A stretch of DNA of 64,000 bases, taken from positions 186,001 to 250,000 of the forward strand of contig JAFCMP010000024.1 in the NCBI GenBank assembly GCA_017506865.1, in the 5' to 3' direction. Below are positions 10,710 to 22,865 of the stretch, piece after piece. Position 1 is the stretch's first letter. Every line of letters begins with the position of its first letter. The DNA is from Tribonema minus. Lineage: Eukaryota > Sar > Xanthophyceae > Tribonematales > Tribonemataceae. The notes below the pieces were generated by a model. The model had not been told where the DNA came from and did no database searches. It saw only the letters and a list, made by a program, of their open reading frames with translations. The translations under genes were made by a program, and so were the position numbers.

Positions 10710-13700
10710 ATGGCGAAGGAGCACTGGGATGAGGGCCAGGCGTGGCGCCATGCACTGGCGGCGACGGCGGCCATCAGCATCCTGCCCACCTTGGTGCTGC
10801 CCTTTATACCAGCAAGCGCCAGCAAGCCTGGCAGCGGGCCCCTCAAGGTGTGAACTCTGCTCCTTGCAGTGCTGTAGCTAAGATTTATGCTGCCGGTGCT
10901 GTGTTTAAGGCAAATTGGCCTTTGCCGGCGCACGACGACTTTTTTTGGAAGAAATTTTGTGATGGGTTCGCGCATAGTCATCATAATCAGGATCATGATC
11001 AGTAGAAGACCTGCTGAAAACCCATACGTGCTCATCGAGCGCTGAATGGTTTGCTGGCAGTAGGCAAGCATATGTGACGCGCAGTCCCAACGCAATTTGC
11101 TGCTGCAGTCCAGTAGATTTCGCATCTACTTCAAGTCTCAGCAACGAACACTCAAATCAACAGGCTGCTGATTGAAATAGATACATTGTGCCTGTGATAC
11201 TTATACTCATAATGATCCTGACATCATTACAGTATGTGCAGGCGTGCGCCAGTAGCTTCAGCATTGAGGTCATGTGTGCGACAGTGAAGTACGTGTTTAC
11301 TTTACGACTTACCACGACAATCCGCGCGTTCCCGCATCTTCAAGTCTCACAACAAAAAGTCACTTTGGAGTCATGCTGGGTCTTGCACGGGATGCACTGG
11401 TCATGCGATGACTGACTGCAGGAGGGAACCAAATGCCATTGTGCTCACCCTAGTTGTATTCGGCTGCTGCCCTCAAAGCTACTCGCACAGCCAAGTTTTA
11501 CTGAATGCAATGTACATCGTCCGTAAGCACACAAGAGCGGGCGAGATACAGTTCCGCTTGGACAGCTGGCCATCGTCCGCGCTGTTGCTGTTTGAAAGGG
11601 AGTCAACTCTGCTGGGTGCTATGCGGCATCAGAACCACCTCAGCAGCTGAAAGTTGTACATCCAGTACTGTTGGCAGAACGCTTGCATTCATGTCTCAGC
11701 TGAGTCTAAGTCTGAGTCTGATACGTGGTGTGAGAGCACTGCATGAACTTCGTTTAAAGCACTGATGCGGCTGCGATTCAATACCTCAAGTGGCACTTGT
11801 GTAACATGGTCGTCTTGCACAGAATGCAATCTGATTTCCAATGCAACGCGAAGTTCATGATTCGGGTTGCCGACCAGCGTATAATGGGATTTCCTAAATG
11901 GCGTATAACGTATAATTATAACGTATATATAATCTATACTGCGTATAGCAACGTATATTAATTTATTGGCCAAAATCTGAAGACAACCTCCGATTGAATT
12001 TTTTTTGCTTTATGCACAACAGCGTCAAACTTCAAGAGTCCAGAACACGCGTCGTATTCTACTAGTTCAAGCATACCTGGAAATTAGCGGCATTGCCAAT
12101 TGTTCAACTTTGCTGCCATACCAAACAACCAGCATTAATGTATGCACCCACGCATTCAGTGCATTCGCCTTTAGCTCCAGATTTTAACACAACGTCAGGC
12201 TTGTGAATAAATAATGCACAAACAGTGGTGCTGCACATGTCATGGCATAGCAATTGCCAATGCACACGTTCAGACTTAGGTGCATCACAGCCAGTCACCA
12301 GCAGCAGTTCAAACACCAAATTTGTGTCAGTCCATGCAATGCAGTGCATGCTCAACATGCTTTGATCCATCTCAACAGTACTGTTTATCAGGCACCAAGC
12401 GCGACATCAACAATTGATCCCTGCAAAATGACTGTAGTTACAACCAACTGAACTGTGAACGAATGTATCGCCTCGGTTCAACATCGGAAGTTGAAGTTAT
12501 GGGAAGTTCGGTTTGTCACTTGCACGACCTCAGCACACACGCCACAAACCATTATAGCTGCATAGCTGATGATGATCGTAGCCTTACATTCGTCACGCAT
12601 ACCATGCGCTGAGGAGGCGTTGTCGAGCAGCAAGCCAGGCTTGTGCTGGGAGGTCACGGCTGCAGCTGATTGAATGGACCAGTGAGTGCAGCTCACTGAC
12701 TCGGCGTGCAGGTATTGAGGTATCGAGATGTATCGACCCTTCAGATGCTTCGTCTAACGCAGGAGCGTGCGGCAGCAACTCTACGCTGCTTCCGCATCGC
12801 GGAAACACGCCGTATGCGGCGAAACAGGCATTATAATTCAAAGCGTATATCGAGATCGATATAACGATTATTATAACGTATATATACCTATAACGTATAA
12901 TATACGTTATACGCAGTTGGCAACCCTATTCATGATGTTGTAGTTTGGTGTAACATGGTCGTCCTGCGCACACTGCAATCTAACGTCGAGTTTAACGCAA
13001 ACATCATGCTGTTTCAGTTTGGCATTACATGATCGTCTTGCGCAAAATTCAATCTCATGTCAACTCCATCAAAAAGTTCATGGTTGTTATACTTTGGTGT
13101 TGAGGTTTCTATGCCCGTCTCCACCGAGTTGTTGGCAAAACATTGCAACTTCATGAGATGCTAGATTTAGAGGATTCTGCCTGCTACTCAGCCGCTTTTG
13201 GCTACCACTAACTGCATCAATGTATAGTTCTTCAGAGGTACGGATATGGTTGTTGTGTGGGCTTGCTTCAGTGTTCTGGTTCCAGTGACAGGCCATGTGC
13301 TCCTTATCGGACATCAGCTTTCCACAACTGTGCTTTCATGCTCTGTCGCACCAGCTGAACTGGCCAAATTGAGCTGACGTCCGCCATCTTCAAAAAGGGG
13401 GCAGCTTGCCACGTCACAGATGGTATGCTTCGCACAGCCGCCAGAACTTGTGTTGCCATGAAAATGTTGAAATAAGGCAGCAGTTCAAGCCTTTAGGGGT
13501 GCATTATTCGACAGGCGCAAATCGTTGCACAACGCTTGCAGGCGTGCACAATCACAGCGTACAGTGTGGCAGAGTTCTTGAACCAACATGTTTTGTGGAG
13601 GTACCATTCATTCACTGCGCCCAGCTGAGCATTCGTGTAGATGATGTGATCTCTCGTGGAAAGGCTGCAGCCTTAACGCGTGTACCAGTGGTGAAATGAC

Positions 13701-16700
13701 GCGCTGGTTGGTGTACTTCATACCTATGTGCATGTCCCTGCTCTGAAGCAGGTGCTTACGTACAGCTCAGAGCGGCTCACTGCTGCACTGTCTGCGTTTG
13801 ACCACAATGATGTCAACGCCTCTTGGAGCAACGGGCGGCAGTCATGCGTGCTCACCGCACCGCTTGCCGCACCAGGCCATTGCGTCACGTCATCATGCTA
13901 GGGTCCACAGTGCCAGCTTCAAGCACTTCATACATGTGAACAGCTTTAAATAAACGCACACAATCACACCTTTTTGTGCGCATTGATGTGAGTGGAATGC
14001 GTGTGTTACACACAGTATGTATGTATGCGTACGTACCGTGTAACACTTGCATACAAATTGAAACAAAATCATCGCACCGGCTCACCGCCACGCCGCTGCG
14101 CGCCATCGCCTGAGATCATGCTGGCGTTCGCAGTCGGCGGCAGGCTAGATGTGCATACATCCAAATTAGGTCATACGTCAGCGCACATGTAGAAATGTAA
14201 AGCATCACAGTGCCTCACTGTCGCACCTCTGTGTCACACCTCTGTGCCCTGTTGCTTCAGATCATGCTGGCGTTTGCCGTAGGCGGCATGCTGGGCGACG
14301 TGTTCCTGCACCTGCTGCCGCACCTGATGGCAGCGCACGCGCATGGAATTCATGAACATGATCATGAAATACATGATCATGATCATGGCCACGATCACGC
14401 GCATGAACACGGCCACTCCGACGGGGGTCACGCTCACGGCCACCACCATCATGACGACGCGCACGCGGCAGAGGGGTTTGGTGCGCAGGTGAAGTGAACG
14501 AGTCAATCATGAATGAATGATTGGTTCGATTTCATGTGTGGTTCATGCGCAGCGCTTCACGAACTTGCAGGTCTGCGTGCAAGGCAAGGGGGCGGACAGT
14601 GGGTGCAATTCACTTCAGAGTCCGCGTGTGCAGCTGACGTTGTCGCCCAGTTACCCTTGCCTTCCGTGCTGCTTGATTTCTTTGTGCATGTACTTCAAAG
14701 TATCATATATGGTGTTGACATTTCCGCCTGCATGACGTTAGTGGGCGCTCATGACGGTAAAACGGGTGCTAGTGCTCGTCGCTGCCAACGTCCACGTTGC
14801 GGTTTTGAGGCAACAAAGTGGGGCCGCTGCAACGCTTCCCGATCTGGTCCTTCTCTGCTGCCGTCCTGCAGAGCGTGGCGAGATTTTTTTCGCTTGCAGA
14901 TGGGAGCGTAGGTGTTGAAGTTGACAGTGCTCAAGTGCGTCCTCCTCAGTCACCACTGAAACGTTCACCTGCCATTGTGCCTCTGATAGAGATATGCTGC
15001 CCTACGTTATTGCAAGATTTTTTTTGCTGCTCGAAAGGCTTCTTGCCAGTTAGTGTACGATGTAGATTAAACGTTAAACAAACAGATCTTTTTAGACTTC
15101 TCCAATATGACATTGCAGTGCGTTCACCGAAGCACAGACGCTTCAGTAGGTAGCCTCAGATCACCATCAAGCACCTCCCCTCTCGTCATTCAGCACCTTT
15201 TGCACACACACATCCTGTGCACCCAGGTGATGGAATTACTGACAGTCACCTCTAATAGTTCAGCACGTTCTGTACAACCCCCCCCCACCCCTGCGCACCC
15301 CGGTGATGCAGCTGTTAAACAGTCACCTCTCATCATCCAACACGTGCTTGTACCCCCCCCCCCCCCCCCCCTACCGCACACCCCAGGTGATGGAGCTGTC
15401 AACTGTTAATAATCACATCTAAATTATCCAGCATGTTCTGTACCCCCCTCCCCCCCCCCCCCCCCCCCGCGCACCCAGGTGATTGCAGCTGTTGACCGTC
15501 ACCTTTCTTCGTTTTGCGTGTTCTGTACACCCCCCACGCCCCCACCTGCGCACCGGGGTGACGATTGACAGTCAGCTCTCATCATTTCGCATGTGCTGTT
15601 TCCCCCTCCCTTCCCCCCCAACGCGCACCCCAGGTGATGGAGCTGTTGACGGGGGAGCTGAGCGTTGGCATGACAGTGCTCGGCGGCTTCTTATTCTTCT
15701 TCCTTGCTGAGCGTCTGATACGCGCCGCCACCGGCTCTAGGGACGGTCACAGCCACGGCCACGATCACGCGGCACGGCACAAGAAGGACGACGACTTGAG
15801 CGATGGACAAGTATGTAAGTCATGAGTCATTGAGTACCGAGGTTGCGAGTAGGAACATGTGACCTCGCCGCACAAGAGGGACTACAGCTTGAGCGATGGA
15901 CAAGCATGTGAGTCACGAGTCATCGAGTAATGAGTCTGCAAGAAGGAACAACAAATCGCCGCGTGTGTCAGCAGGTACTGGGCACTTTGGAATCGAGCAT
16001 ACGAGTATGTGAGTAACAAGTCATTGAGTACTGAGTATGTGAGTGCCATGCGGCCACCGCGTGTGTGAACAAGCACCGAGCACATGAGATTTGAAGACAA
16101 GAAGGCTCTGTGTTCACAGCGTTGTGCTGGGCTACCCAGGCACTGCAGCAAAAGTCTGCCATCAGAACAGCAAGCGTGGGGACTCAGCATTCGTGCGGCG
16201 CGCCGCAAGGGCACTGGAGGCTTTGGTGCCGGCAGAAAGAAAACGTGCGTGATGACAACCTTTGTCACTGCAACCAAGAGAATTTGTGGAGCGCGAACGC
16301 CTAACCCAAACCCTAACCCTAAGGTGTGTCTTTCGGGGGACGCTCCAAGCGCCCATTGCCGGTCGCGCGACCATGTCTGCGGGCACACCTTGGGCAGCCT
16401 AGCACGCTAATCTAACCCCTATCCTAACCCTGCGGCATGCGACCGTAGCACTAAGCGTAATCCTAGCCCTAGCACCGCCGTAGTAAACTGCCGTGCTAGG
16501 GTTAGGGTTAGAGCTCCCGTCAACGCGTGCGCACGGCGTGCGGTGCTGGTGCAAATCGTAATACCGGACGCTCCATGGATGTAATAGGCTTGCGCGGAAA
16601 ATGCAAAAAAAAAAGGCAGAAGGGCCTCGATGATGCCGGTCCAGATCATTTGTGTGTGTGGGTGTGTGGAGAATCCGGCAATGGACCGGGCCTGCACACA

Positions 16701-19700
16701 AAAAGAGGTGGTATTCATGTAGTGATCATGTCAGAGTCAATTCATGACATGCCACGAGCTGCACGGTGCTTTTTTCGTTTCAAGTTTGAAGTGCAGGCGC
16801 AGCAGATGTTGACTAGTGGACTCACCAGGCACCTGGCACGTCGCAGGCACTGGTTGAATTTGAAGTTGGATCTTCCTACTGCATCATGGGGGATGACATC
16901 ATTAAGATGACCATGATACTTCCCCCGCCGCTGCCAAGCATGCATCTGTACTTCGAAGTACATATATGTTGTGCCTCAGCGATGCAGGTTTTTGAAAGAC
17001 ACGCACAAAAGTGAATCAACAAAATGTATGACATACCACACGCGTCAGACTTGATTTTCCTACCTGAACAGAGATTGCGACGTTTTTCGTCACTTGTTGC
17101 AATTGTTGTGTGTGTGTGATGATCAGGTGAAGAGCAGAACGGTGGGCTGAAAATTGGGGGGCTGCTTAACCTAGCAGCGGACTTCATGCATAATGTGAGA
17201 CAGTATGCAAGTATTCGTACAGTTATGCACTTTTTTTCCCCCTCTCATTTATTACTTGTGGAGACAAGTCAAAAGATCGTAGAGCTCTAGGTGACAAGGC
17301 GTGGTTAGCCGCCGATGCCTTCCATTGATAGCTGTGGCCCCCGCTGCTGCAGCAATTGAATTAAATGTCATATGTGTACACATGTGTGCTAGTGTTCATA
17401 CAAGTGCACCGGCCAATGTGTGTACTCCCAAGCACTTGGGTGGCTGGTAATTCAACATGCAGGCCTGCATGATTGATTGATTTACAATTGATAAATGTAA
17501 TTGTTGTCTATATGAGTTGGGGAGCTGCTTAAGCTAGCAGCGAACTTCACGCACAATTTGACTGCACCGCTTCTATGTAGTTGCAAGCATTCATAAAGTT
17601 ATGCTGGTCCAAGCGCGTACCTCCGAAGCGCTGAGGTGCCTCATAACCCAGTGCATGCCAACATGCGGGTTTGCATAAGTATTCAACGTTATGATAGAAG
17701 TAGCATGTGTACTTTATTCATTCTTGCTTAGGGCGCGAGAAAGCCCAGGTGAATGGTATGAAAGAAAATCATGCGTGCAGGCTAGCACGCCACACCGCAC
17801 CGATGCATAGCGCAGAGGCAGACGGAGGCAGCCACAAGGTGACAAACACACACTGGTGGTGAAGGGCTGAAGGAAGGTGAAGGAAGTGATATTACTATCA
17901 ATTGCAAACCCTCACGTGCCAGCTCAGGCTTGCTGAGTCACCTACACCATTGATCTGGAGCGGATCTCGAACAGCTCGCGAACAAAACTGCACTTCAACT
18001 ACAACCTGAAGTGCAAACCTCAACTAGGGCATCCAACCCTAATTGTGCAACAGCGCCATATTGTGACAGTATCTAAGCTTGCCGTACGGAATCTACATGT
18101 CGTGTGACAGCCTGAAAGCGTCTCAATGACAATCACATAGTGTGTACTTCAGACTAGCTATTATAATGACCACACTTATGCGCGCGGCTAATGCTGGTGA
18201 CAGCCGTGATGTAGCTCAGTACCATACATGCCCAAGTTAATGCCCCCCTGGGCCAGTGGATCTGTACCTTTGCACAGCACGTTACACGGAGGAGAGGCAT
18301 GCCCTTGGGGCGTTTGCAAAGGGGAGGGGCTTGCATGGGGGGGTGGAGGGGGGGGGTCCTTGGGCATTTACGTTGAACAAATGACCTTTAGCGCGCTCGC
18401 TCACCCGCAAGCAACACAATGAGGCAGAGCATGAGTTTTTTTCAAGTCTAAATTACCGTGTGCACAGGCATCAGGCGAGCTGGTGAATAGGCAGGTGCTG
18501 TGATGAATATCCTTTTATTTATAGAGGTGCATGTACTCTTTGGCACAGCACACTATCCGTGCCGGTGACTGATGGGCTGGCAATTGGCGCGGCACTTCCC
18601 CAGGGCGTGCACTATATATTTTGTCCGCAACAGGTGACAGGCGGGCTGGCAATTGGCGCGGCTTTCTCCACAGGCCACATTAGGGTTTGCCACCAAGTAG
18701 GGTTAGAGTTAGGCTCTACACAAGCTTGCAACTTAGCCAGGCGACGCACTTCCTCTACATCTCTGAATTTGCAATTGCGCTGCGCACGCAGGTGACAGAC
18801 GGGCTGGCAATCGGTGCTGCTATTTCCACGGTGTACTTGCTTCAACACGCTAGATTGCCTGGAGCATGATTAGGGTTGCAAAAAAAGTATTTGGCCACAC
18901 AAATACGGCGTGTTTGGGATGTAGTCGGCCACCAGGAATACGTCGTGAGCAAACTTCAACATGATATGATGCTGCGTGAAGGGCGTATTTGTGGGGCATG
19001 CGGCGAGTCTGCTCAATTCCGAGCATACAGTCTGCCGCAAAAGGGGCACTTGAACTCCACAGTAAACTTCAAATTGCGCTTTTTTGCAACCCCAAGCATG
19101 ATGAAACAAACACCCCATCAAAAATTTATCATCGAGAAGTCCTGCGTTGACGCATGTTCGCCCACATCGTGTGTGCAGGTAACGGACGGGCTGGCGATCG
19201 GCGCGGCATGTTCCACGGGCCACGCGCCTCAAGACGCTCATTTGCCAAACAATTGACAAAACCTCATCAAGAAATTCTCAACAAGAAGCTCTGCGTATGC
19301 ATGTTCAATCACATCATGTGTGCAGGTAACGGACGGGCTGGCGATCGGCGCGGCTTTCTCCACGGGCCACGCGCTGGGGTTTGCCACTACACTCAGCACG
19401 CTGCTACACGAGCTGCCGCACGAGATCGGCGACTTTGCCGTGCTCGTGCAGAGCGGCATGCGGCCGTGGAAGGTATGTATCATATCGTATCATGTAGGGT
19501 AGGTATCGTGTAGGGCCGTATACCCAAGATGATCAAAACAAGTCCAGTGCGCGCATCTTGTTCTTGCGGCAGTGCTCGTGCAGGCCGGCATGCGACCTTG
19601 GAAGTTGATGCAACGTAGGCAGCTGCTGCTCACTAATTTGGTAGTCCACATCAGAGGTAGACGCCTACAGGCAAGTGTAACTGCCGTAACCGCCAAGCGT

Positions 19701-20573
19701 GCAAACGGCACTGAGCATTGAACTGCCATATGCTCCAACAAAAGGTATACATCATGTAGGGTAGGTATCGTGTAGGGCCGTATACCCGAGGTGATTAAAA
19801 CTTGTCCGCATCTTCTGCTCTTGGGTGTACGGCATGCTACTGTTCCGGCTCAGCAAATGCCTCGAAGCGCCGTGCACAGATGTATACATACCGTATCGTG
19901 ACAGCCTCGTGCTGGCGTTCGCGCATGCGGCTCTGGGTTGCAGAGGCAGTACTGACGGCACCGCCGAAGCCATGGATATCCCATAAACGAAGTACATTCT
20001 GGTTGCAAGTCCATGGACATCCACCATCTGGGCTTTTTCGCGCCCTGAGCGAGAATTAACCGAAGTATACGCTGCCATCCTGCTTGCACAACGCAACGCG
20101 CGGGCGATCGCGGCGCAGTTCTGCACCGCCTTCGGCGCTGTCGACGGCACCCTGCTCAGCCTCAATTCCGCGGAGTGGGCGGGCAGCGCCGCCGCGTATG
20201 CATGAATATATATTTGACCCCATCGCGCGGCCTCACGTCAGAGTCGTATCTCACATGATGTGGCTGTTCCGCTCGCCCCCGCCGCCGTAACGCGCAGGCA
20301 ATCGCGGCGCAGTTCTGCACCGCCTTCGGCGCCCTCGCGGGCACGCTGCTCGGCCTCAAATCCGCAGAGTGGGCCGGCAGCGCCGCCGCGTCCGCGCTGC
20401 TCGGCTTCACGGCCGGCGGCTTCATCTACGTCTCGTGCGTGGCGGTGATGCCGGAGGTGCTCTCGTCGCGCTCGGGGCTGGCACAGACCGCGGGCGAGGC
20501 GCTTGCGCTCGCGGCGGGGGTGGGGCTCATGGTGACTGTGGCGGCGACGGAGAGTCACCACCATGCGCACTGA
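10710..20573 (+). CDS. ZIP transporter of the KE4/ZIP7 (SLC39A7, LIV-1) subfamily
   Basis: Six exons: 10710-10847, 14261-14488, 15634-15810, 17138-17194, 19326-19472 and 20298-20573, all phase 0, 340 aa. Helix 1 spans about residues 11-33; exon 2 gives helix 2 ([14 protein letters not shown]) and a histidine-rich loop (about 70-112, many H-D-H and H-G-H). Exon 3 gives helix 3 and a second G-H-S-H-G-H-D-H run. Exons 4 and 5 join into [18 protein letters not shown] (about 191-209), and H228-E-L-P-H-E-I-G-D236 is the KE4 metal-site signature. Exon 6 gives the last helices, ending in E-S-H-H-H-A-H. ZIP7/IAR1 relatives release zinc from ER/Golgi to cytosol; that location is inferred. Exon 4's acceptor could be 3 nt upstream. 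Confidence 0.9.
11854..12936. mobile_element. Non-autonomous hAT-like DNA transposon with 8-bp target duplication
   Basis: The element is 11862-12928. It starts TCGGGTTGCCGACCAGCGTA and its reverse end reads TAGGGTTGCCAACTGCGTAT, terminal inverted repeats of about 22 nt continuing into AT-rich cgtataacgtata arrays at both ends. It is flanked by identical 8-bp repeats TTCATGAT (11854-11861 and 12929-12936). TIRs opening with A/C-GGGTTGCC and 8-bp duplications fit the hAT superfamily. The ~1.07-kb interior has no long ORF, so it cannot encode a transposase. It sits in ZIP7-like intron 1 and interrupts a ~65-bp tandem repeat (units near 11801-11866, 12949-13010 and 13019-13084). Confidence 0.75.
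14085..14145 (+). repeat. Decayed copy of the exon 2 start in the KE4-type ZIP gene
   Basis: About 150 bp before exon 2 the sequence repeats its acceptor and first ten codons (ATCATGCTGGCGTTCGCAGT CGGCGGC) and then diverges. It gives a competing acceptor, but the frame soon departs from the ZIP protein. Confidence 0.75.
15190..15633 (+). repeat. Tandem ~70-120 bp repeats carrying acceptor + exon 3 start + poly-C
   Basis: Five copies precede the true exon 3 of the KE4-type ZIP. Each reads: C-run, gcgcacccCAG|GTGATGGAGCT, a divergent tail with gtcacctctcatcattcagc, then ctgtac and another C-run. Copies begin near 15225, 15297, 15383, 15473 and 15552; the authentic exon begins at 15634. C-runs reach more than 15 nt. 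Each copy keeps a polypyrimidine tract and AG, so each is a potential acceptor. Confidence 0.85.
15860..15950 (+). repeat. Copy of the exon 3 donor edge, KE4-type ZIP
   Basis: Just downstream of exon 3 the end of the exon (coding D-L-S-D-G-Q) and the donor-side intron recur with the donor altered to CAA|gcatgtgagt. Further copies of the intron part (gagtcattgagtac) follow at about 16015-16040. Confidence 0.75.
17513..17568 (+). repeat. Decayed copy of exon 4, KE4-type ZIP
   Basis: The sequence ggagctgcttaagctagcag cgaacttcacgcacaat repeats most of the 57-nt exon 4 (coding [11 protein letters not shown]) with several substitutions and a changed donor. It lies in intron 4. Confidence 0.75.
17706..18108 (+). 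repeat. Dispersed repeat, copy B (two blocks)
   Basis: Block 1 at 17706-17748 and block 2 at 18084-18108 match the element at 4311-4403 in the same order, separated here by extra sequence. Located in intron 4 of the KE4-type ZIP gene. Confidence 0.55.
18555..19250 (+). repeat. Four extra copies of the exon 5 acceptor edge, KE4-type ZIP
   Basis: Copies of CAG|GT(A/G)AC(G/A)GACGGGCTGGC with A-I-G-A-A following start near 18565, 18632, 18790 and 19179, before the authentic exon at 19326. The nearest copy (19179) is almost identical for 60 nt, then shifts frame. The metal-binding D-G-L-A-I-G-A motif is thus present five times but should be used once. Confidence 0.85.
20028..20070 (-). repeat. 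Dispersed repeat, copy C (inverted)
   Basis: The reverse complement reads TTAATTCTCGCTCAGGGCGC then GAAAAAGCCCAG, matching block 1 at 4311-4353. It lies in intron 5 of the KE4-type ZIP gene, just before the exon 6 edge copy. Confidence 0.6.
20095..20205 (+). repeat. Copy of the exon 6 acceptor edge, KE4-type ZIP
   Basis: About 200 bp before exon 6, roughly 100 nt of its start ([11 protein letters not shown]) recurs with high identity, then breaks into unrelated sequence. The AG of the acceptor has mutated to gcgcgg|gcg, so this copy is probably not spliced. Confidence 0.8.
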
Positions 20574-22808
20574 GCCGCCGCGATTGGGAAAGCGTCCGCG
20601 CAGCGCGGTGGCTCAAAGGCTGCGGAGCGACCGCGCACGGAAAGCGCCGCACCGTGCGGCTGCGCCGCGCTGCAATTGAAAGGCAGCGGGGCAGCACGAT
20701 GGCTCGATGCTGGGCTGCCGGGTTCCGTCTCTGCGCGCACTCAAACGCCGCGCACTAAGACGCCTTGAAGTTGCGCTGCGTTCGAGGGGCGGCGGGGCAG
20801 CGCGATGGCTCGATGCTGCGAAGCGATGCTGCGGAGCGGTTTCCGTTTCCCGGTCTTCGTCTCTGCTGCGCCTGCCGCTCGCCGCACGTGCGCCAATCGC
20901 GAGCCGCGGTGCTGCACGTGGCTCGCGTTATAGGTGCTTTAAACTAGAGACTATGCACATGCTGCGGGGGAGAGGTGGGTGAGTGGGGGGGAGGGGGGGG
21001 GGAGCAAATGTGCCGGTGAGGGGGGGGGGGCGGGGGCACAGCAAGTGTCCCCATGAAAGTGACAGCCGTTGCATGCGAAAACCGCCGGCGTGAGCGCGTG
21101 TATGAACATGTGGAAAAAAGACCTTTACAACCTGCTAATGAATGATGACGACCTCTGTTTTTATCACGATGGCATTTTTGACTATGTTGATGTTGATTGC
21201 GTGCCAGACTTCAAATTCTGAGATGTACACATTTTGTTCTCCGTTGCACGGTTGATGGACGGCTGCGTCAGCGCTCCACTGAAATCACGCGGGTGTCTCG
21301 GCGTATGAAGAGCGTCGCCATGTTTGCCTTTCCCATTGCACACAAAGCAGTATTTGACAGCAAGGCGCAACAGGTCACATCCCACCTGGGGTTAGCTCCG
21401 ATGCCTCGTCCCTCTATGTACTGGCAAGTATGGCCACGCTTACCTGCGCTGTCACACGCCTAGCATAGTGCATCGCCCTGTTCAACGATCAGAGCATGAT
21501 GTACGACGCGAATGTCTACTGCACCGCTGCCTTGATGTGTGTGTGGTGGGCATGCGAGTGTCAGCGGTGATGCGCAGCGCTTCTTGACTTCGCATTTGCG
21601 CATGCATGCGTATTGAACTGCATGCAGGTAAGAGCATGCAACAGCTTCGCTTATATAAGCATGGTCTCTGGAGACGGGCTGCGCAGCTTCACTACGCTCC
21701 CCGGGTGTACAAGAGTAATGTCGATTGGCCGACGTCAGGAAACACCAATATGTCTACCCGACAGCTGGCCTGAGAAATGCTATTGATGGTGCCGTTGTCA
21801 TCAAGACCTGACCGGATGGCATGTGACATCAAGGATTTGGCCAGTGGAGCCAGTGCAGCCGACTCTCAACACTGTGCGACCTTCTCACGACAGCTTTTCA
21901 AAATTGTACGTTGACATGGCGCAGCTGATGTAAATGACGCAGGTGCTCAGCACACTCTGGCTGGTGGTTTTGGTCACCGATTGCCTGTGCATGCTCACAA
22001 ACGTTTTGTGCAGCCCAGTGTAGACGTTCAGATGCATGGCATGATGTTCAGCGACAGTCCACCGCATGCAAGACAAAGCTCTGATCTACTTTATGGAAGT
22101 TTGCCACAACAGTGAAAGCATTCAGAGTTGACTTGTTGTGCCTGTGCTGAAGGATGAGCAATCAAGTGTCCTCGTGCGAAGAGTTAACTAAGGTGGACAG
22201 TTGTAGGGACATGCTGCTTGCCGGCGTAGTGCCAAGAGCTGACATGCCAAAGTGTGTCGTGCAGCACTGCAGATGCTTGTACCATGAATCACATTATTGA
22301 CCGCGCGCATGACCCAGCTTCCTCAAAGCCAGAGGGCCCTTGGAAACACGCAGAGTCCTGTGATTGACTGATGTTTACAACAAAACTATACTGTAGTAGA
22401 TGCAGTGCAAAAGTCAGTCGTGGCGGGCAGCACTGAGAGGTCCACGACAATGAATGCACTGAGTACACCAGTAGCGAAGCAGCTCAAATAAAGCACTGGC
22501 AGTTCATTACTGTCACAGCAGCCATCGTTAACAATGTTGGAACAAAACTGTGCCTGCGGCTGCGGGCTGCCGCCGACAGCGCAAGCCGCGAGAACCAGCG
22601 CGCTCGCTATGCTCCAGACGACCCCCACGCGCAAGAGAGGGTGACGTTGCAACACCCACGCAGCCAAGTCTCTACTTGTACAAAACAGATGTTGGTCCAT
22701 CCTGACCAGAGGAGAGCCGAGGCACCTCTATGGCCGCCGCGCCGCCCGAGGAATCTTCAACTTGAAGTTGACACTTCAATCTTGAAGTTGGCGCCGCACG
22801 CGCGTGTG
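20574..22808. other. Intergenic region between convergent genes
   Basis: Between the KE4-type ZIP (+) and transhydrogenase (-) 3' ends. 20580-20930 is very GC-rich with imperfect repeats of gcagcacgatggctcgatgc. 20980-21035 is a G-rich tract with runs of eight to ten G. The rest is mixed sequence. A 104-codon minus ORF at 22386-22700 has hydrophobic stretches but no family match. Confidence 0.5.
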
Positions 22809-22857
22809 CGCCTACAAGCTGATCTTGCGGAACGCGTCGTGCGCCGCCACATTGCAT
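22809..22857 (-). repeat. Duplicate of the transhydrogenase 3' coding end
   Basis: The last ~45 nt of the terminal exon, including stop codon (reverse of ctacaagctgatcttgcgga acgcgtcgtgcgccgc), is repeated immediately downstream of the real end. It shows that edge duplication also affects exon/3'-UTR borders. Confidence 0.85.
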
Positions 22858-22865
22858 GCGCGTGC

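Noticed and set aside
22386..22700. 104-codon minus-strand ORF with hydrophobic stretches downstream of the transhydrogenase
   Set aside because: No family resemblance, no splice or start context, and similar chance ORFs occur throughout; left as intergenic.
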